A stretch of 64,000 nucleotides of DNA from Caballeronia sp. dw_276 (GCF_018449635.1 NZ_JAAVUV010000007.1:248001-312000), one strand, 5' to 3'; counted from the first letter of the stretch, positions 34,541 to 44,979 are shown. The notes: generated from the letters alone by a model not told the origin. Numbers and translations are program-made.

Positions 34541-35596
34541 CTACCCCCGGATCCCCAGCACCTCCCGTAAAACCTCACCGTTCGCACCGCTTCCGGCGAA
34601 GTCATCGAAAGCACGATCCGCTACGCGAATAATGTGTTCGCGTATAAAGGTCGCGCCTTCGCGCGCGCCATCTTCCGGATGCTTCAGCGCGCATTCCCAC
34701 TCGAGCACGGCCCAGCCGGGAAAATCGTACTGAGCCATCTTCGAAAAAATCGCGCCGAAGTCGATCTGCCCGTCGCCGAGAGAACGGAAGCGGCCCGCGC
34801 GGTCCACCCAGCCCGAGTAACCGCCGTACACGCCTTGCCGGCCATTGGGCCGGAACTCGGCGTCCTTCACGTGAAATGCCTTGATACGCTCATGATAGAT
34901 ATCGATGAACTGAAGGTAGTCCAGTTGTTGCAGCAGGAAATGGCTGGGATCAAAAAGTATGTTGGCGCGCGGATGATGATCGACGGCATCTAGAAACCGG
35001 TCGAAGGTCACGCCGTCATGGAGATCCTCGCCAGGGTGCAACTCGTAGCACACGTCCACGCCGGCTTGATCGAAAGCATCGAGCAACGGACGCCAGCGTG
35101 TGGCGAGTTCACTGAACGCGGTTTCGATCAAACCTTGCGGGCGCTGCGGCCATGGATACAAATACGGCCACGCCAGCGCGCCTGAAAACGTCACATGCGC
35201 GTCCAGGCCCAGGCGTCTGGACGCGGTTGCCGCGAACCCGACCTGCTCGATCGCCCACGCCGTGCGCGCCTCCGGATTGCCGCGAACATGCTTTGCTGCG
35301 AAGCCATCGAAGAGCGTGTCGTAGGCGGGATGAACCGCCACGAGTTGCCCTTGCAGATGCGTCGATAACTCCGTGATGCACACGCCCGCGTCGTCCACCA
35401 CACGACGCAGATCATCGCAATAAGCATCGCTTTTCGCCGCCTGCTCGAGATCGATCAGGCGTGAATCGCACGGAACCTGAATGCCTTCATAGCCCAGCCC
35501 CTTCGCCCAGCCTGCGAGATGCGCGAGGTTGTCGAATGGCAATTCATCGCCGAGGAACTGCGCCAGGAAAATGGCCGGGCCTTTGATGGTTTTCAT
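34541..35596 (-). CDS. Sugar phosphate isomerase/epimerase family protein
   Basis: A 351-residue TIM-barrel protein of the xylose isomerase-like (AP endonuclease 2) superfamily. It carries GYEGIQVPCDSRLIDL, CYELHPGEDLHDG and ILFDPSHFLLQQLDY with HVKDAEF, which supply the usual Glu, Asp and His metal ligands. It is the last gene of a minus-strand sugar ABC operon and probably acts on the imported sugar. The start at 35596 (MKTIKGPAI) is chosen over 35626 because it begins the barrel directly. The reaction is not known. Confidence 0.85.
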   Translation of the reverse strand: MKTIKGPAIFLAQFLGDELPFDNLAHLAGWAKGLGYEGIQVPCDSRLIDLEQAAKSDAYCDDLRRVVDDAGVCITELSTHLQGQLVAVHPAYDTLFDGFAAKHVRGNPEARTAWAIEQVGFAATASRRLGLDAHVTFSGALAWPYLYPWPQRPQGLIETAFSELATRWRPLLDAFDQAGVDVCYELHPGEDLHDGVTFDRFLDAVDHHPRANILFDPSHFLLQQLDYLQFIDIYHERIKAFHVKDAEFRPNGRQGVYGGYSGWVDRAGRFRSLGDGQIDFGAIFSKMAQYDFPGWAVLEWECALKHPEDGAREGATFIREHIIRVADRAFDDFAGSGANGEVLREVLGIRG

Positions 35597-35659
35597 GATC
35601 GTCGATCCACGAACGGGTGCGCTCAACTGCTATTTGACTGCTATTCAAATCGATGAAAC

Positions 35660-36610
35660 TCAGAACGGCGAGTTCGGATAATAGAATTGCTTCGCGTTTT
35701 CCTTCGTGATCAGCACCGACGGAATGATGGTCGTGGCCGGCAGCTTTTCACCCTTCAAGCGGGCTTCGGCCGTGAGCTTGATCGCGTCGTAAATGAACTT
35801 GGGCGAGTACGACACGTCGGCTTGAACCCGCTTGTCGCCGTCCATGATCCGCTTGACCGCTTCCTTCGATCCCGCGCCGCCAAACACCTCCTTGATGTCC
35901 GTGCGCTTCGCCTGATCGATGGCCTTCAGCACGCCGATCATCATGTCGTCGTCGGCGGCCCAGACCGCGTCGATGTGCTTGAAACGCGTCAGGTAGTCCT
36001 GCATCACCTTGAACGCGTCATCGCGATTCCAGTTGGCGTATTTCGCGTCGAGGATCTTCATGTCGGGATGCTGCTTGATCACCGATTCAAACGCGGTCCA
36101 GCGTTCGTTATCGAGCGTCGTGGGGATGCCGCGCAACGCGACAATGTCGCCCTTGCCATCCAGCGTCTTCGCCAGATATTCGGCCGGCAATTTGCCGAAC
36201 GCGGTGTTGTCGCCGGCAACGTACGCGTCCTGCGCGCTGGTATCGGTCAGACCGCGATCCACCACCGTCACATACACGCCCTTCTTCTTGACCTGCGCGA
36301 CGGGCTGCGTCAAAGAGGCTGATTCAAACGGGAAAATAACCAGCGCATTGATCTTGTTGACCGTCACGAGATCCTGCAACTGGTTCGCCTGTTCTGGCGC
36401 ACCGCCAGCAGTCTTGACGATGATCTTCAGATCCGGATGCGCCTTTTCCAGCTCCTTTTTCGCCTCGTTGGCCCACCACACGATACCCCCCGTAAAGCCG
36501 TGCGTGGCCGTTGGAATGGCGACGCCGAGCGTGACTTTATCGGCGGCGATGGCCGAGACGGCGCTCGCCGCCAGCGTCAATGCGCCGAGTGCGCGAAGAA
36601 TGTTTTTCAT
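35660..36610 (-). CDS. Sugar ABC transporter substrate-binding protein (RbsB-like)
   Basis: A 316-residue periplasmic protein with a signal peptide ([22 protein letters not shown]) and a type 1 periplasmic-binding fold. Features are [55 protein letters not shown] and [16 protein letters not shown]. The family binds ribose, xylose, galactose or related sugars. It lies 64 nt after the permease gene in an operon with ATPase, LacI regulator and isomerase. The ligand cannot be read from sequence. Confidence 0.92.
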   Translation of the reverse strand: MKNILRALGALTLAASAVSAIAADKVTLGVAIPTATHGFTGGIVWWANEAKKELEKAHPDLKIIVKTAGGAPEQANQLQDLVTVNKINALVIFPFESASLTQPVAQVKKKGVYVTVVDRGLTDTSAQDAYVAGDNTAFGKLPAEYLAKTLDGKGDIVALRGIPTTLDNERWTAFESVIKQHPDMKILDAKYANWNRDDAFKVMQDYLTRFKHIDAVWAADDDMMIGVLKAIDQAKRTDIKEVFGGAGSKEAVKRIMDGDKRVQADVSYSPKFIYDAIKLTAEARLKGEKLPATTIIPSVLITKENAKQFYYPNSPF

Positions 36611-36673
36611 TGCTGTGTCTCCATTGTCATGACAGGCGCCTGATAGGGTTTCAGGGCACGGTTCGAACAGACT

Positions 36674-37696
36674 TCAACGACGTCCACGCTGTAAAAACGC
36701 TACGAAAATAATCACGGCGCCCTGCACTGCCGCGTTGAGATACACGCTGATGATGCTGGTGAGATTCAGGATGTTGGCAATCACGGACAACAGGATTGCG
36801 CCGATCACGGTTCCGATCACACGTCCTTCACCGCCTCTGAGCGCCGTGCCGCCGACGACCACGGCCGCGATCGCTTCGAGTTCCCAGAGCAGGCCCGTGG
36901 TGGGCGTCGCGGACCCGAGGCGCGGCACGTACAACACGGTCGCGACGCCAACGCAGAGACCGAGCAGCACGTACGTGACGATCTTCACGCTATCCACGCG
37001 AATCGCGGCGTAGCGCGCAACCTGTTCATTCGATCCGATCGCCTGGACGTGCCGCCCGAACACGGTGCGATTCAGCACGACCACGCCGCCCGCCGCGACG
37101 ATCAGGAACACCCATATCGGCACAGGAATGCCGAAGAGACTTGCGTAATACACGGGACCGTAGAGATCGGACAAGGTGTTGTCGAGCGTGAGCGCGCCGC
37201 CATCCGCGAGCCACGTCAGCACGGCGCGAAAAATCCCGAGTGTCCCAAGCGTCACGATGAACGGTTCTATGCGCCCTTTCGTCACAAGCAGACCATGCGC
37301 CAAACCGAAAAGACCCCCTAATACGAGGGCTAAAACGATACCGATCGCAATGATCGTCAGCGGCGCGAAGCTGTGTCCGCCGACACCGTGGGCGAGCGTG
37401 TTCATTGTCCAGATCATGCTGCCGGCGATCAGCGCGGCCATCGATCCAACCGACAAGTCGATCCCGCCCGAGATGATCACGAACGTCATCCCCACCGCAA
37501 TGATGCCGATGAACGATGTCCGCGTGAGGACGTTCATCGCGTTGTCGAAGGTCGCGAAATCGGGATTGAGCAGCGTCCCGCCAACGCACAACGCGATCAA
37601 CCCGAGCAACGGCCCGACGCCATGCAGGCGCCGCGCGAGGCCGCCGAGGCGGCTGCGTTTCGATACTTCCACGCCTTCAGTGTGTGCCGGTCGCAT
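36674..37696 (-). CDS. Sugar ABC transporter permease (RbsC-like)
   Basis: A 340-residue permease with about nine membrane helices and the RbsC-family signatures [19 protein letters not shown] near residue 70 and [19 protein letters not shown] near residue 280. Its start overlaps the ATPase gene by 20 nt. A basic N-terminal extension of about 25 residues ([13 protein letters not shown]) precedes the first helix. Confidence 0.93.
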   Translation of the reverse strand: MRPAHTEGVEVSKRSRLGGLARRLHGVGPLLGLIALCVGGTLLNPDFATFDNAMNVLTRTSFIGIIAVGMTFVIISGGIDLSVGSMAALIAGSMIWTMNTLAHGVGGHSFAPLTIIAIGIVLALVLGGLFGLAHGLLVTKGRIEPFIVTLGTLGIFRAVLTWLADGGALTLDNTLSDLYGPVYYASLFGIPVPIWVFLIVAAGGVVVLNRTVFGRHVQAIGSNEQVARYAAIRVDSVKIVTYVLLGLCVGVATVLYVPRLGSATPTTGLLWELEAIAAVVVGGTALRGGEGRVIGTVIGAILLSVIANILNLTSIISVYLNAAVQGAVIIFVAFLQRGRR

Positions 37697-39164
37697 GCGC
37701 GATCAACCTCTCTTCAGTGAGTTGTTCCGAGCCCAGCGTCGCGACGAGATGTCCGCCGCGCATCACCGCCACGCGATGGCACAAGCCAATCAGCTCGATC
37801 AGTTCGGACGAGATGACGATGACCGCACGCCCTTCCGCGGCAAGCGCGTGGATCAGGAAATAGATATCGCGTTTTGCGCCGACATCGACGCCGCGGGTGG
37901 GTTCGTCGAGCACGACCACGCGCGGATCGGGATGCAGGAATTTTGCGAGCGCGAGTTTTTGTTGATTGCCGCCGGACAACATGCGCGCCCGGCTCGCGAG
38001 ATTGCCCGTGCGGATGCCGAAATCCTGAACGGCTTTTTGCAGCGCGTCGCGTTCCGCGTTGCCGTCGAGCAAGGGATGTGCGTAGCGCTCGAGCGTCATC
38101 ATCGTGAGGTTGTCTTTCAGCGCCATATCGACGTGCAGGCCGCGGCCTTTACGGTCTTCACTCAAGTACGTGATGCCGTTTTTCATCGCCGTGCGCGGGT
38201 TACGTGGGTTGATCTGAAGACCCTCGAGTTCGATTCGACCTGCAGTCAGTGCACGCAGACCAATCAGCCCTTCGAACAATTCCGTACGCCCCGCGCCGAC
38301 GAGTCCCGCGAAACCAAATACTTCGCCCGCGCGCACCGAGAAGCTGACGTTGTCCGCCCAGCCAGGAACGAACGCGTTATCGACCTTGAAAGCAATAGGC
38401 GCATCCGTTGCAAGCGGCGGCTTGTCGGGAAACATGTCCGATACTTCTCGCCCTACCATCTGGTTCGCCATCTGCTGGCGCGACGTTTCAGCGGTCGGAC
38501 TGCGCGTGACGAAGCGGCCATCGCGCATCACGATCACTTCGTCCGTCACGCGCTCCACTTCATCGAGCTTGTGCGAGATATAGACGATCGTCACGCCGTC
38601 CTCTTTCAGCCGCGCCATCAAGGCAAAGAGGCGTTGCGTTTCGGAGGGCGTAAGCGTTGCGGTCGGCTCGTCCATGATCAGCAGGCGGGCATCGCGCAAC
38701 ATTGCTTTGGCGATCTCGACGAGCTGCTTTTCCGCGACGATCAAATCACGCACGCGTGTGTCCGGATGCTGATGCAGGCCGACATCGGCGAGACGCGCGC
38801 GGGCAGCTTCGCGCATGGTGGGTTCATCGAGGAAAAAGCCGCGCCGCTTTTCGTGCCCAAGAAACATGTTCTGCACAATGCTCAAATGATCCGCGAGATT
38901 CAGTTCCTGATGAATCAGCACGATGCCCGCGGCTTCGGCGTCGCGGGAACTTTCGAATGACTGGACCACACCGTTGATCGATAACGTGCCGGTCGTCGGC
39001 CGTTCATAGCCGGCGAGAATTTTCATGAGCGTCGATTTACCCGCGCCGTTCTCGCCGAGCAAACCATAGACGCGGCCCGGAGCAAGATCGAACGTGACGC
39101 CATGCAGCACGCGCACGGGGCCGAACTGCTTGGCGATGTTGTCGAAGCCGACAGCGAGGCTCAT
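37677..39164 (-). CDS. Sugar ABC transporter ATP-binding protein (RbsA-like)
   Basis: A 495-residue protein with two fused ABC domains. The first has Walker [10 protein letters not shown], a degenerate signature region and Walker [13 protein letters not shown]. The second has a modified P-loop region ([10 protein letters not shown]), signature [15 protein letters not shown] and [19 protein letters not shown]. This double layout is normal for the CUT2 family. It follows the LacI gene by one base and overlaps the permease gene. Confidence 0.94.
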   Translation of the reverse strand: MSLAVGFDNIAKQFGPVRVLHGVTFDLAPGRVYGLLGENGAGKSTLMKILAGYERPTTGTLSINGVVQSFESSRDAEAAGIVLIHQELNLADHLSIVQNMFLGHEKRRGFFLDEPTMREAARARLADVGLHQHPDTRVRDLIVAEKQLVEIAKAMLRDARLLIMDEPTATLTPSETQRLFALMARLKEDGVTIVYISHKLDEVERVTDEVIVMRDGRFVTRSPTAETSRQQMANQMVGREVSDMFPDKPPLATDAPIAFKVDNAFVPGWADNVSFSVRAGEVFGFAGLVGAGRTELFEGLIGLRALTAGRIELEGLQINPRNPRTAMKNGITYLSEDRKGRGLHVDMALKDNLTMMTLERYAHPLLDGNAERDALQKAVQDFGIRTGNLASRARMLSGGNQQKLALAKFLHPDPRVVVLDEPTRGVDVGAKRDIYFLIHALAAEGRAVIVISSELIELIGLCHRVAVMRGGHLVATLGSEQLTEERLIAHATGTH

Positions 39165-39165
39165 G

Positions 39166-40185
39166 TCACGCGCTCCTTCGTATCATCAGCTTGTGCGGCA
39201 GCAACACGCCAGGCACTTCTGCACGCGGATCACGCAGGCGCTTGAGCAGCAGATGCGCAGCCGTTTCGCCGAGCTCGCGCATGGGTTGCGCGACGGTGGT
39301 CAGCGGCGGATCGATCTGCGCGGCGACGGCGATGTCGTCGAACCCCATCACCGCCATGTCGTCGGGAACGTGCAGTCCCGCGCCGCGCAAGCCGTTGATC
39401 ACGCCGATGGCGAGCGTGTCCGACACCGCGAAAACGGCCGTTGGACGGTTGCGTCGAAGGCGCGAGAGTGTGTGCGCTGCAGCTTCGCCAGCGGCATAGT
39501 CGAGCGTATTCAGGTCGATGTGCCATGCCGGATCCGGTTCGATACCCGCCGCGCTCAGCGCATCTCTATAGCCTTCCGCGCGCTGCCGGCCGTATAGGTA
39601 ACCTTGGCCCGAATTGATCAGCGCAATCTTTTTGTGGCCGCGACTGAGGAGATGGCGCACGGCATCGCCGGCTGCCTTGTGGTTATCGATGCCGACATAA
39701 GGCACGCCCGCCACAGGATCGAACTCGCAACATGCCACCCACGGTAGCGCCGAGGCCTCTTCCACGAGAGCTTTTTGTACAGCGGCCGGGTCGAGACAGA
39801 TGGCGCCATCGGCACGGCGCCCGCGAAGCAAATCGAAATAGCTGCGCTCGCGGCCGGGGTCGGCGCCCGTGTCGCACAGCAGCATAAAGTAGCCGTTTTG
39901 GCGCGCGACGCTGTCGATGCCCTGCACGATCGCCGAATAGAAGGGATTGCCGAAGTCAGGGACCATGGTGAGCAGCAGGCGGCTTTCCGCAGTGCGCAGG
40001 TTGCGCGCAAGTTCGTTCACGCGATAACCACTCGCCGCGATCGCCGCGAGGACCTTGTCCCGAGTCGGCTCGCGCACGTTGGTATGGCCGTTGAGCACGC
40101 GCGATACCGTCGCGACGGAGACGCCGGCTTTTAGCGCGACGTCGGAGATCGAGATTTCATCGGCAACGCGAAACGATTCGGGCAT
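39166..40185 (-). CDS. LacI family transcriptional regulator
   Basis: A 339-residue repressor. The N-terminal LacI helix-turn-helix (ISDVALKAGVSVATVSRVLNG) and hinge helix precede a periplasmic-binding-like sensor domain (LLLTMVPDFGNPFYSAIVQGI, and VSDTLAIGVINGLRGAG). It is the first gene of the five-gene sugar operon and most likely represses the operon and itself through the palindrome 42 nt upstream. The inducer is presumably the transported sugar. Confidence 0.93.
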   Translation of the reverse strand: MPESFRVADEISISDVALKAGVSVATVSRVLNGHTNVREPTRDKVLAAIAASGYRVNELARNLRTAESRLLLTMVPDFGNPFYSAIVQGIDSVARQNGYFMLLCDTGADPGRERSYFDLLRGRRADGAICLDPAAVQKALVEEASALPWVACCEFDPVAGVPYVGIDNHKAAGDAVRHLLSRGHKKIALINSGQGYLYGRQRAEGYRDALSAAGIEPDPAWHIDLNTLDYAAGEAAAHTLSRLRRNRPTAVFAVSDTLAIGVINGLRGAGLHVPDDMAVMGFDDIAVAAQIDPPLTTVAQPMRELGETAAHLLLKRLRDPRAEVPGVLLPHKLMIRRSA

Positions 40186-40226
40186 GGGTTTTGATTTCCC
40201 CTCAGATCTTCTCGTTCGCGCAGCAG

Positions 40227-40244
40227 AATGTAATGGATTACATT
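40227..40244. promoter_or_regulatory. LacI-type operator
   Basis: A perfect 8-bp inverted repeat, AATGTAAT and ATTACATT, around GG. It contains the TGTAAN-NNTTACA pattern of sugar LacI operators, with GG in place of the usual CG centre. It lies 42 nt before the LacI start codon. The rest of 40245-40465 shows no supported gene. Confidence 0.7.
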
Positions 40245-40465
40245 ATTGGTGGGAGTGAAGGGATTTTGCGATAGGGATTAACGCGAAGGGGGAGGCGTGG
40301 TGCACTTATTGAAGCTCTGATTATCTTCGTCAAACGTGATCGACACGCCTCTCGGCTTTCGCGTGGTCAAAATATTCTCCATGCCTGCGAGACGGCGTCA
40401 GCCTTCGGCCAGCGTCACACTTGTCCGCGCCTGCTTCTCAAAAAAAGCGCGCGCGGCCCATCGTT

Positions 40466-40849
40466 TTAATCGATTTGCGGTTCGCTTTCACTTTTCGAAA
40501 GCTTTCTCACGAAGTCAAATTCGATATACATTTCAGCGCCTAGCGATGCTGATACAAATGCGATCTGCTTGCCCTTATGTTCATTCTTCCAGTAGGTAGT
40601 TTCCAGCTTACTTGCGGCTTCGGTGTAGTCTCGGCTGCCCGGTTCAAGAATTGAAATGCTGTAGACGATGTTTTGCATCACCATTTCTGTCAAAAGGAAA
40701 CGTGTAGTGCCGTCGAAGATCAGTGTAAAGATTCTCCCCTCCAACCTTAACCGCAGACTAACAGTATTGCTTAAGTGGTCAGCCTCTACGGCGACGATGT
40801 AAGCGTCGTGGAGTTCTTCAAAAATTTTCGGATTCGTCATATTTATCAT
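40466..40849 (-). CDS. Putative immunity protein
   Basis: A 127-residue cytoplasmic protein rich in charged and beta-forming segments (FEELHDAYIVAVEADHLSNTVSLRLRLEGRIFTLIF). It starts 2 nt after the toxin-like gene stop; an alternative ATG is at 40840. The gene is clearly more AT-rich than the surroundings, a sign of recent transfer. Small acidic proteins directly downstream of polymorphic toxins are usually cognate immunity proteins. That role is inferred from position, because the family is not recognised. Confidence 0.55.
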   Translation of the reverse strand: MINMTNPKIFEELHDAYIVAVEADHLSNTVSLRLRLEGRIFTLIFDGTTRFLLTEMVMQNIVYSISILEPGSRDYTEAASKLETTYWKNEHKGKQIAFVSASLGAEMYIEFDFVRKLSKSESEPQID

Positions 40850-40851
40850 CT

Positions 40852-41730
40852 CTAGTATGGCATCGGCGAAAACGGCGCGACGGCCCAGTCTCGATTACCG
40901 CCGACCCAGTTGTGAGCGTGGGGCTTGACACCCCCATGTGGATGGTCAAAATCCAAATCTATATAGCCTTTACCGTCACTGCCATATAAGCGCATTTGTC
41001 CGCTTCCGGGGTTCGTGTACCAAGAACCCGGCTCGCCATTGTTTGGGGTCTTCGCAATTTCGAAACTGTCGTCAAAGCTCGGCATGTCGCCAAGCTTAAA
41101 CGGCGCCCCGCCCCCTAGCGGCGTACTTGCCTTGTCTGCAAGTTCGCCAAGCCCGGACGGGACTGTTTGCATTGCGTGGCGTCCGGCATTCGCGCTACGC
41201 GCGACCATGCTCACTACCGAGAGAAGAAACGGCATTTCCGACTCTTCCACGGTTTCGAACGGCGACGGACTTACCCGCGCTTCCCGCTCGATCCTTGCAT
41301 CAATCGTTGCATTGTATTTGCGCAGCGATTCACGATCCGCATCCAGGAGCGCGTTGTAATCGAACGGCGGCGTATCCGGCCTATCTTGTCGCGCTGGCGG
41401 ATCAAGCGTGAAGCCGCCGTTCTCAAAAGCATTCGTTGTCGCGCCGCCTTCCTGCAAGACATCGACTGCGCCATCACGCACGTAAGAGAGCAACGTTTGC
41501 AACGTGTCCCGGGCGCTACTGTCTGATTGGGAATACCACGAAAAGCCGCCCCTCAAAAACGATTCGACGCGCGCCACAAGCTCCGCGTTTAACTCCCATA
41601 TGTGCATGTCGGCGGCCATTAGCATGGCGCGCCCCGCCTTGGATTTATCGGCGTCATCGCTGAAGCTGAAGCGTTGGCCCTTGCGCATTACGTAACGGAA
41701 GCCGTTGTAACGCGTTAATTCGGTTGTCAT
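40852..41730 (-). CDS. Toxin-like protein with His-rich C-terminal domain
   Basis: A 292-residue protein. Residues 1-70 contain MAADMHIWELNAELVARVESFLRGGFSW. A Pro/Asp-rich linker lies near 110-130, and a hydrophobic stretch (MPFLLSVVSMVA, about 165-180) is present. The C-terminal 60 residues have the pattern GSWYTNPGSGQMRLYGSDG, then DLDFDHPHGGVKPHAHNW. This cluster of Asp and His at the end of a protein is typical of polymorphic toxin nuclease-type domains; my memory of a numbered toxin family (possibly type 24) is not firm. No T6SS or CDI partner gene is next to it. Confidence 0.6.
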   Translation of the reverse strand: MTTELTRYNGFRYVMRKGQRFSFSDDADKSKAGRAMLMAADMHIWELNAELVARVESFLRGGFSWYSQSDSSARDTLQTLLSYVRDGAVDVLQEGGATTNAFENGGFTLDPPARQDRPDTPPFDYNALLDADRESLRKYNATIDARIEREARVSPSPFETVEESEMPFLLSVVSMVARSANAGRHAMQTVPSGLGELADKASTPLGGGAPFKLGDMPSFDDSFEIAKTPNNGEPGSWYTNPGSGQMRLYGSDGKGYIDLDFDHPHGGVKPHAHNWVGGNRDWAVAPFSPMPY

Positions 41731-41863
41731 CCTGATTATTTCGTTGTTGTAACGCTCGTTACGCTAACGCACTTTTCCGCGCGCCCATCTCAAAAATGGC
41801 GCGTGGTTAAAGGTTCATGCTGATACTGGATTTAAGGACGACAACTTGCCTCAAGTGGCGAAA

Positions 41864-42031
41864 GGGAAACGAAGCAAAGAGAACGCCTCTGCACCACGGG
41901 CACATAAGTATCCCGAGCGTGCAGTTTAGGACTGTTTGGGCCCCAAACGCACGCTCGGCGCATAGCGGCGAACCCTGGACCCCTGCCCTCCGTCAACGGC
42001 AACCCACACGCTTCGCCAGTGTGAGTAGCCG
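41864..42031 (+). repeat. Truncated third copy of the dispersed repeat
   Basis: Segments AAACGAAGCAAAGA (41868-41881), GTGCAGTTTAGGACTGTTTGG (compare 11684-11702), GCACGCTC(G/A)GCGCATA and CCGTCAACGGCAACCCACAC match the left arm of the repeat at 11487 in the same order and strand. The outer third of the arm is missing. The stretch 41731-42170 otherwise holds only the toxin gene leader, with a short hairpin (CGCGCCCAT...ATGGCGCG, 41779-41802), and no gene. Confidence 0.75.
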
Positions 42032-42170
42032 TCTCTATGAAAAACAGGCTTGTGCACGTTCATGCGCAAGCGACGGGTTTGCGCTTACCGGCTCGGTCGG
42101 GTTCTGTGCTTGCCGGAGAAATTCTACAGCCGGACCTCTCGTTGAAGCCGCAGATATGGAGACCCAGTTT

Positions 42171-43520
42171 CTACCTGACAAGACTCGGCTTCTTGTTATC
42201 GAACTTCCAGTTCGGAATCAAAAACTGCATCGCTACGCCGTCATCTCTCGCCCCGAGTCCATGCTGCTCGTACAGCGCATTCGCCTTCGCGAGTTCATCC
42301 AGATCGAGCTCAACACCCAGACCCGGTTGCTCCGGAACCTTCACCTTGCCGCCAACAATCTGCAACGGATTGCGCGTCAGGCGCTGACCATCCTGCCAGA
42401 TCCAATGGGTATCGATGGCGGTGATTTTTCCCGGCGCGGCCGCCGCCACTTGCGTGAACATCGCGAGCGAAATGTCGAAGTGATTGTTCGAATGCGATCC
42501 CCATGTCAAACCCCACTCGTTGCACATCTGCGCCACGCGAACCGAACCCTGCATCGTCCAAAAATGCGGGTCTGCTAGCGGAATGTCGACCGATTGCAAC
42601 TGGATCGCGTGGCCCATCTGGCGCCAGTCGGTCGCGATCATGTTGGTCGCGGTCGGCAAGCCGGTCGCACGCCGGAATTCCGCCATGACTTCGCGTCCGG
42701 AATAACCGTTTTCCGCGCCGCACGGATCTTCCGCGTACGCCAATACGTGATGCTGGTCGCGACACAAACGGATCGCTTCGGCCAATGACCACGCGCCATT
42801 CGGATCGAGGGTGACACGCGCCTTCGGGAAGCGTTCGGCCAGCGCGGTAACGGCTTCGATTTCGGCATCGCCCGAAAGAACGCCACCCTTTAGCTTGAAG
42901 TCGTTGAAGCCATAACGCGCCTGAGCCGCTTCGGCAAGCCGGACCACGGCTTCAGGAGTCATCGCTTCTTCGGTACGCAAGCGGTCCCAGTCGTCGTTAA
43001 CATCGGCGCCGCTCGCATACGGCAAATCCGTTTTCTTGCGGTCGCCAATGTAAAACAGATAGCCGAGCATTTCGACTTCATCGCGTTGCTGACCTTCGCC
43101 CAGAAGCGCCGCGACCGGCACGCCCAGGAGCTGGCCAAGCAGGTCGAGCAGCGCTGCCTCCAGCGCCGTGACCGCGTGGATGGTCGTACGCAGGTCGAAG
43201 GTCTGCAAACCGCGGCCGCCTGCATCGCGGTCGGCGAACTGCGTGCGCGCCCGGTTCAGGATCGCCTGCAAATTGCCGATGGACTGACCGACGACCAAAG
43301 GACGAGCGTCATCGATGGTCTTGCGGATCGACTCGCCGCCCGGCACTTCGCCAACGCCCGTGTTGCCGGCGCTATCGGTGAGGATCACGATATTGCGGGT
43401 GAAGAACGGGCCGTGCGCGCCGCTCAGGTTCATCAGCATGCTGTCGCGGCCGGCGACGGGAACGACGCGTAATTCCGTGACGGTCGGGGTGGTGGTGGAT
43501 TTGACTGGAGTCATCGACAT
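42171..43520 (-). CDS. gudD: Glucarate dehydratase
   Basis: A 449-residue enolase-superfamily enzyme that dehydrates D-glucarate to 5-keto-4-deoxy-D-glucarate. The family features are clear: [11 protein letters not shown] with the KxK bases, metal ligands in [28 protein letters not shown] and TNMIATDW, and the catalytic His in [15 protein letters not shown]. The length equals known GudD proteins. The transporter gene upstream on the same strand ends 28 nt before the start, so the two probably form an operon. Confidence 0.95.
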   Translation of the reverse strand: MSMTPVKSTTTPTVTELRVVPVAGRDSMLMNLSGAHGPFFTRNIVILTDSAGNTGVGEVPGGESIRKTIDDARPLVVGQSIGNLQAILNRARTQFADRDAGGRGLQTFDLRTTIHAVTALEAALLDLLGQLLGVPVAALLGEGQQRDEVEMLGYLFYIGDRKKTDLPYASGADVNDDWDRLRTEEAMTPEAVVRLAEAAQARYGFNDFKLKGGVLSGDAEIEAVTALAERFPKARVTLDPNGAWSLAEAIRLCRDQHHVLAYAEDPCGAENGYSGREVMAEFRRATGLPTATNMIATDWRQMGHAIQLQSVDIPLADPHFWTMQGSVRVAQMCNEWGLTWGSHSNNHFDISLAMFTQVAAAAPGKITAIDTHWIWQDGQRLTRNPLQIVGGKVKVPEQPGLGVELDLDELAKANALYEQHGLGARDDGVAMQFLIPNWKFDNKKPSLVR

Positions 43521-43547
43521 GATTTGGGACCCGAAAAGTTGGAGGGA

Positions 43548-44885
43548 TCAAAGCGCTCGGCTGGGCACGTGCTCGCCCATTGCATCGCGATCGATCCGAC
43601 GGTTGCGTGTCAGGAAACAAGCGGCGGCGGCAATCAACGAAGCGAAGCCGAGGCCGTAAAGTCCGCCCGTGATCGAGCCGGTATGTTGCTGCAGATAGCC
43701 GAAGGTCGCCGGCGCGAAAAATCCGCCGAGGTTGCCAACCGAGTTGATCAGCGCAATGACACCGGCTGCCACACGGGCATCGAGGTAGCCCTGCGGAATC
43801 GGCCAGAACAACGAAGCGGCGGCCTTGAAGCCAATTGCGGAAAAACAGATCGCGACAAATGACAGAACCGGATTCCCCGAAGTCGATGCAAACAGCCCGC
43901 ACGCCGCTATGACGAGCGCGGCGGCAAGCCATGCCTGCTGGAAACGCCAACGTGCCGAAAGGAGCGCGAAGCAATACATCGCGACCATCGCAATGAGCCA
44001 GGGCACCGCGTTGAACATGCCGACCTGGAAGTCACTCAGCCCGCCCATCTTCCGGATGATCGTTGGCAGCCAGAATGTCGCTGCATAGATGGTCAGTTGG
44101 ATCGCGAAGTACAGCAGGCAAAAAAGCAGGATCTGCGGGTCCTTGAGAAGCTTGAGCGTGGGCAAATGGTGCCCGCCTCCGAGGGCTTCCCGCTCAGCCT
44201 GTTCGTTTGCGATGGACGTCGAAAGCGCGGTTTGCTCTGCCGGGCTCAGCCATTTTGCGTCCCTGATATGCGATTTGAGCAACATCCAGCTGACGCCGCA
44301 CAGCACGACCGAAAAGCCGCCTTCAATCAGAAACATCCATTGCCAGCCATGAAGCCCGAAGCCACGAATGGACAGAAGCGCGCCGGTGATGGGTCCCGAC
44401 AAGACTGATGCAAGCGCTGAACCGCCCAGAAATACCGCAACAGCCTTGCCGCGCTCTTTTTGCGGGAGCCATTGCGTGAAATAGAACACCACGCCCGGAA
44501 AGAACCCCGCTTCAGCTATACCCAGCAGAAAACGCAGCACGTAGAACGACGTGTCGTTCCAGACGAACGCCATCGCCGCAGCAACAATGCCCCACGTCCC
44601 CATGATCCGCGTAAGCCAGACGCGCGCGCCGTACCTCTGCATCAGAACGTTGGAGGGCACTTCGAACAGCGCGTATCCGATGAAAAACAGCCCGCTCCCC
44701 AAACCATAGGCAGCGGCTCCGATTCCAAGGTCCGCCTGCATGTGCGAATTGACGAAGCCGATGTTCACCCGGTCAATGTAATTCGCAATGAACATGATGA
44801 GGACAAGCGGCAGCACATGGCGCTTTACCTTCGATACAGCTGAATCGAGCACATCGGTTGCGGGTGTGGCAAGGGCAGACGTCAA
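43548..44885 (-). CDS. MFS transporter, glucarate/galactarate type (GudP-like)
   Basis: A 445-residue major facilitator of the anion:cation symporter family with twelve membrane helices. Typical motifs are FIANYIDRVNIGF in helix 1, YALFEVPSNVLMQRYGARVW, and GIAEAGFFPGVVFYFTQWLP. Being encoded with glucarate dehydratase, it is probably the glucarate importer. The start is likely TTG at 44885, which has GGAG eight nt upstream. GTG at 44939 gives 18 more residues without a ribosome binding site. Confidence 0.9.
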   Translation of the reverse strand: MTSALATPATDVLDSAVSKVKRHVLPLVLIMFIANYIDRVNIGFVNSHMQADLGIGAAAYGLGSGLFFIGYALFEVPSNVLMQRYGARVWLTRIMGTWGIVAAAMAFVWNDTSFYVLRFLLGIAEAGFFPGVVFYFTQWLPQKERGKAVAVFLGGSALASVLSGPITGALLSIRGFGLHGWQWMFLIEGGFSVVLCGVSWMLLKSHIRDAKWLSPAEQTALSTSIANEQAEREALGGGHHLPTLKLLKDPQILLFCLLYFAIQLTIYAATFWLPTIIRKMGGLSDFQVGMFNAVPWLIAMVAMYCFALLSARWRFQQAWLAAALVIAACGLFASTSGNPVLSFVAICFSAIGFKAAASLFWPIPQGYLDARVAAGVIALINSVGNLGGFFAPATFGYLQQHTGSITGGLYGLGFASLIAAAACFLTRNRRIDRDAMGEHVPSRAL

Positions 44886-44965
44886 GATTGTCTCCAGATG
44901 GGCCGTGTGGTTGGCCCGGGTCAAACTCCATAACGTCACCGCCCAAGGCCGGTGATCGATTTATG

Positions 44966-44979
44966 TTGTCTGACGACAG
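44966..44979. promoter_or_regulatory. Weak candidate GntR operator
   Basis: TGTC and GACA arms flank TGAC in the divergent promoter region of the two transporter genes. FCD-type GntR regulators bind short palindromes of this kind. Arms of only four bases make the call weak. Related TGTCAG half-sites recur near 45059-45065 and 45117-45122. Confidence 0.25.

Noticed and set aside
40279-40382. 34-codon minus-strand frame starting MENILTTRKP
   Set aside because: It is too short, with no ribosome binding site or family; it may be a remnant but cannot be supported.
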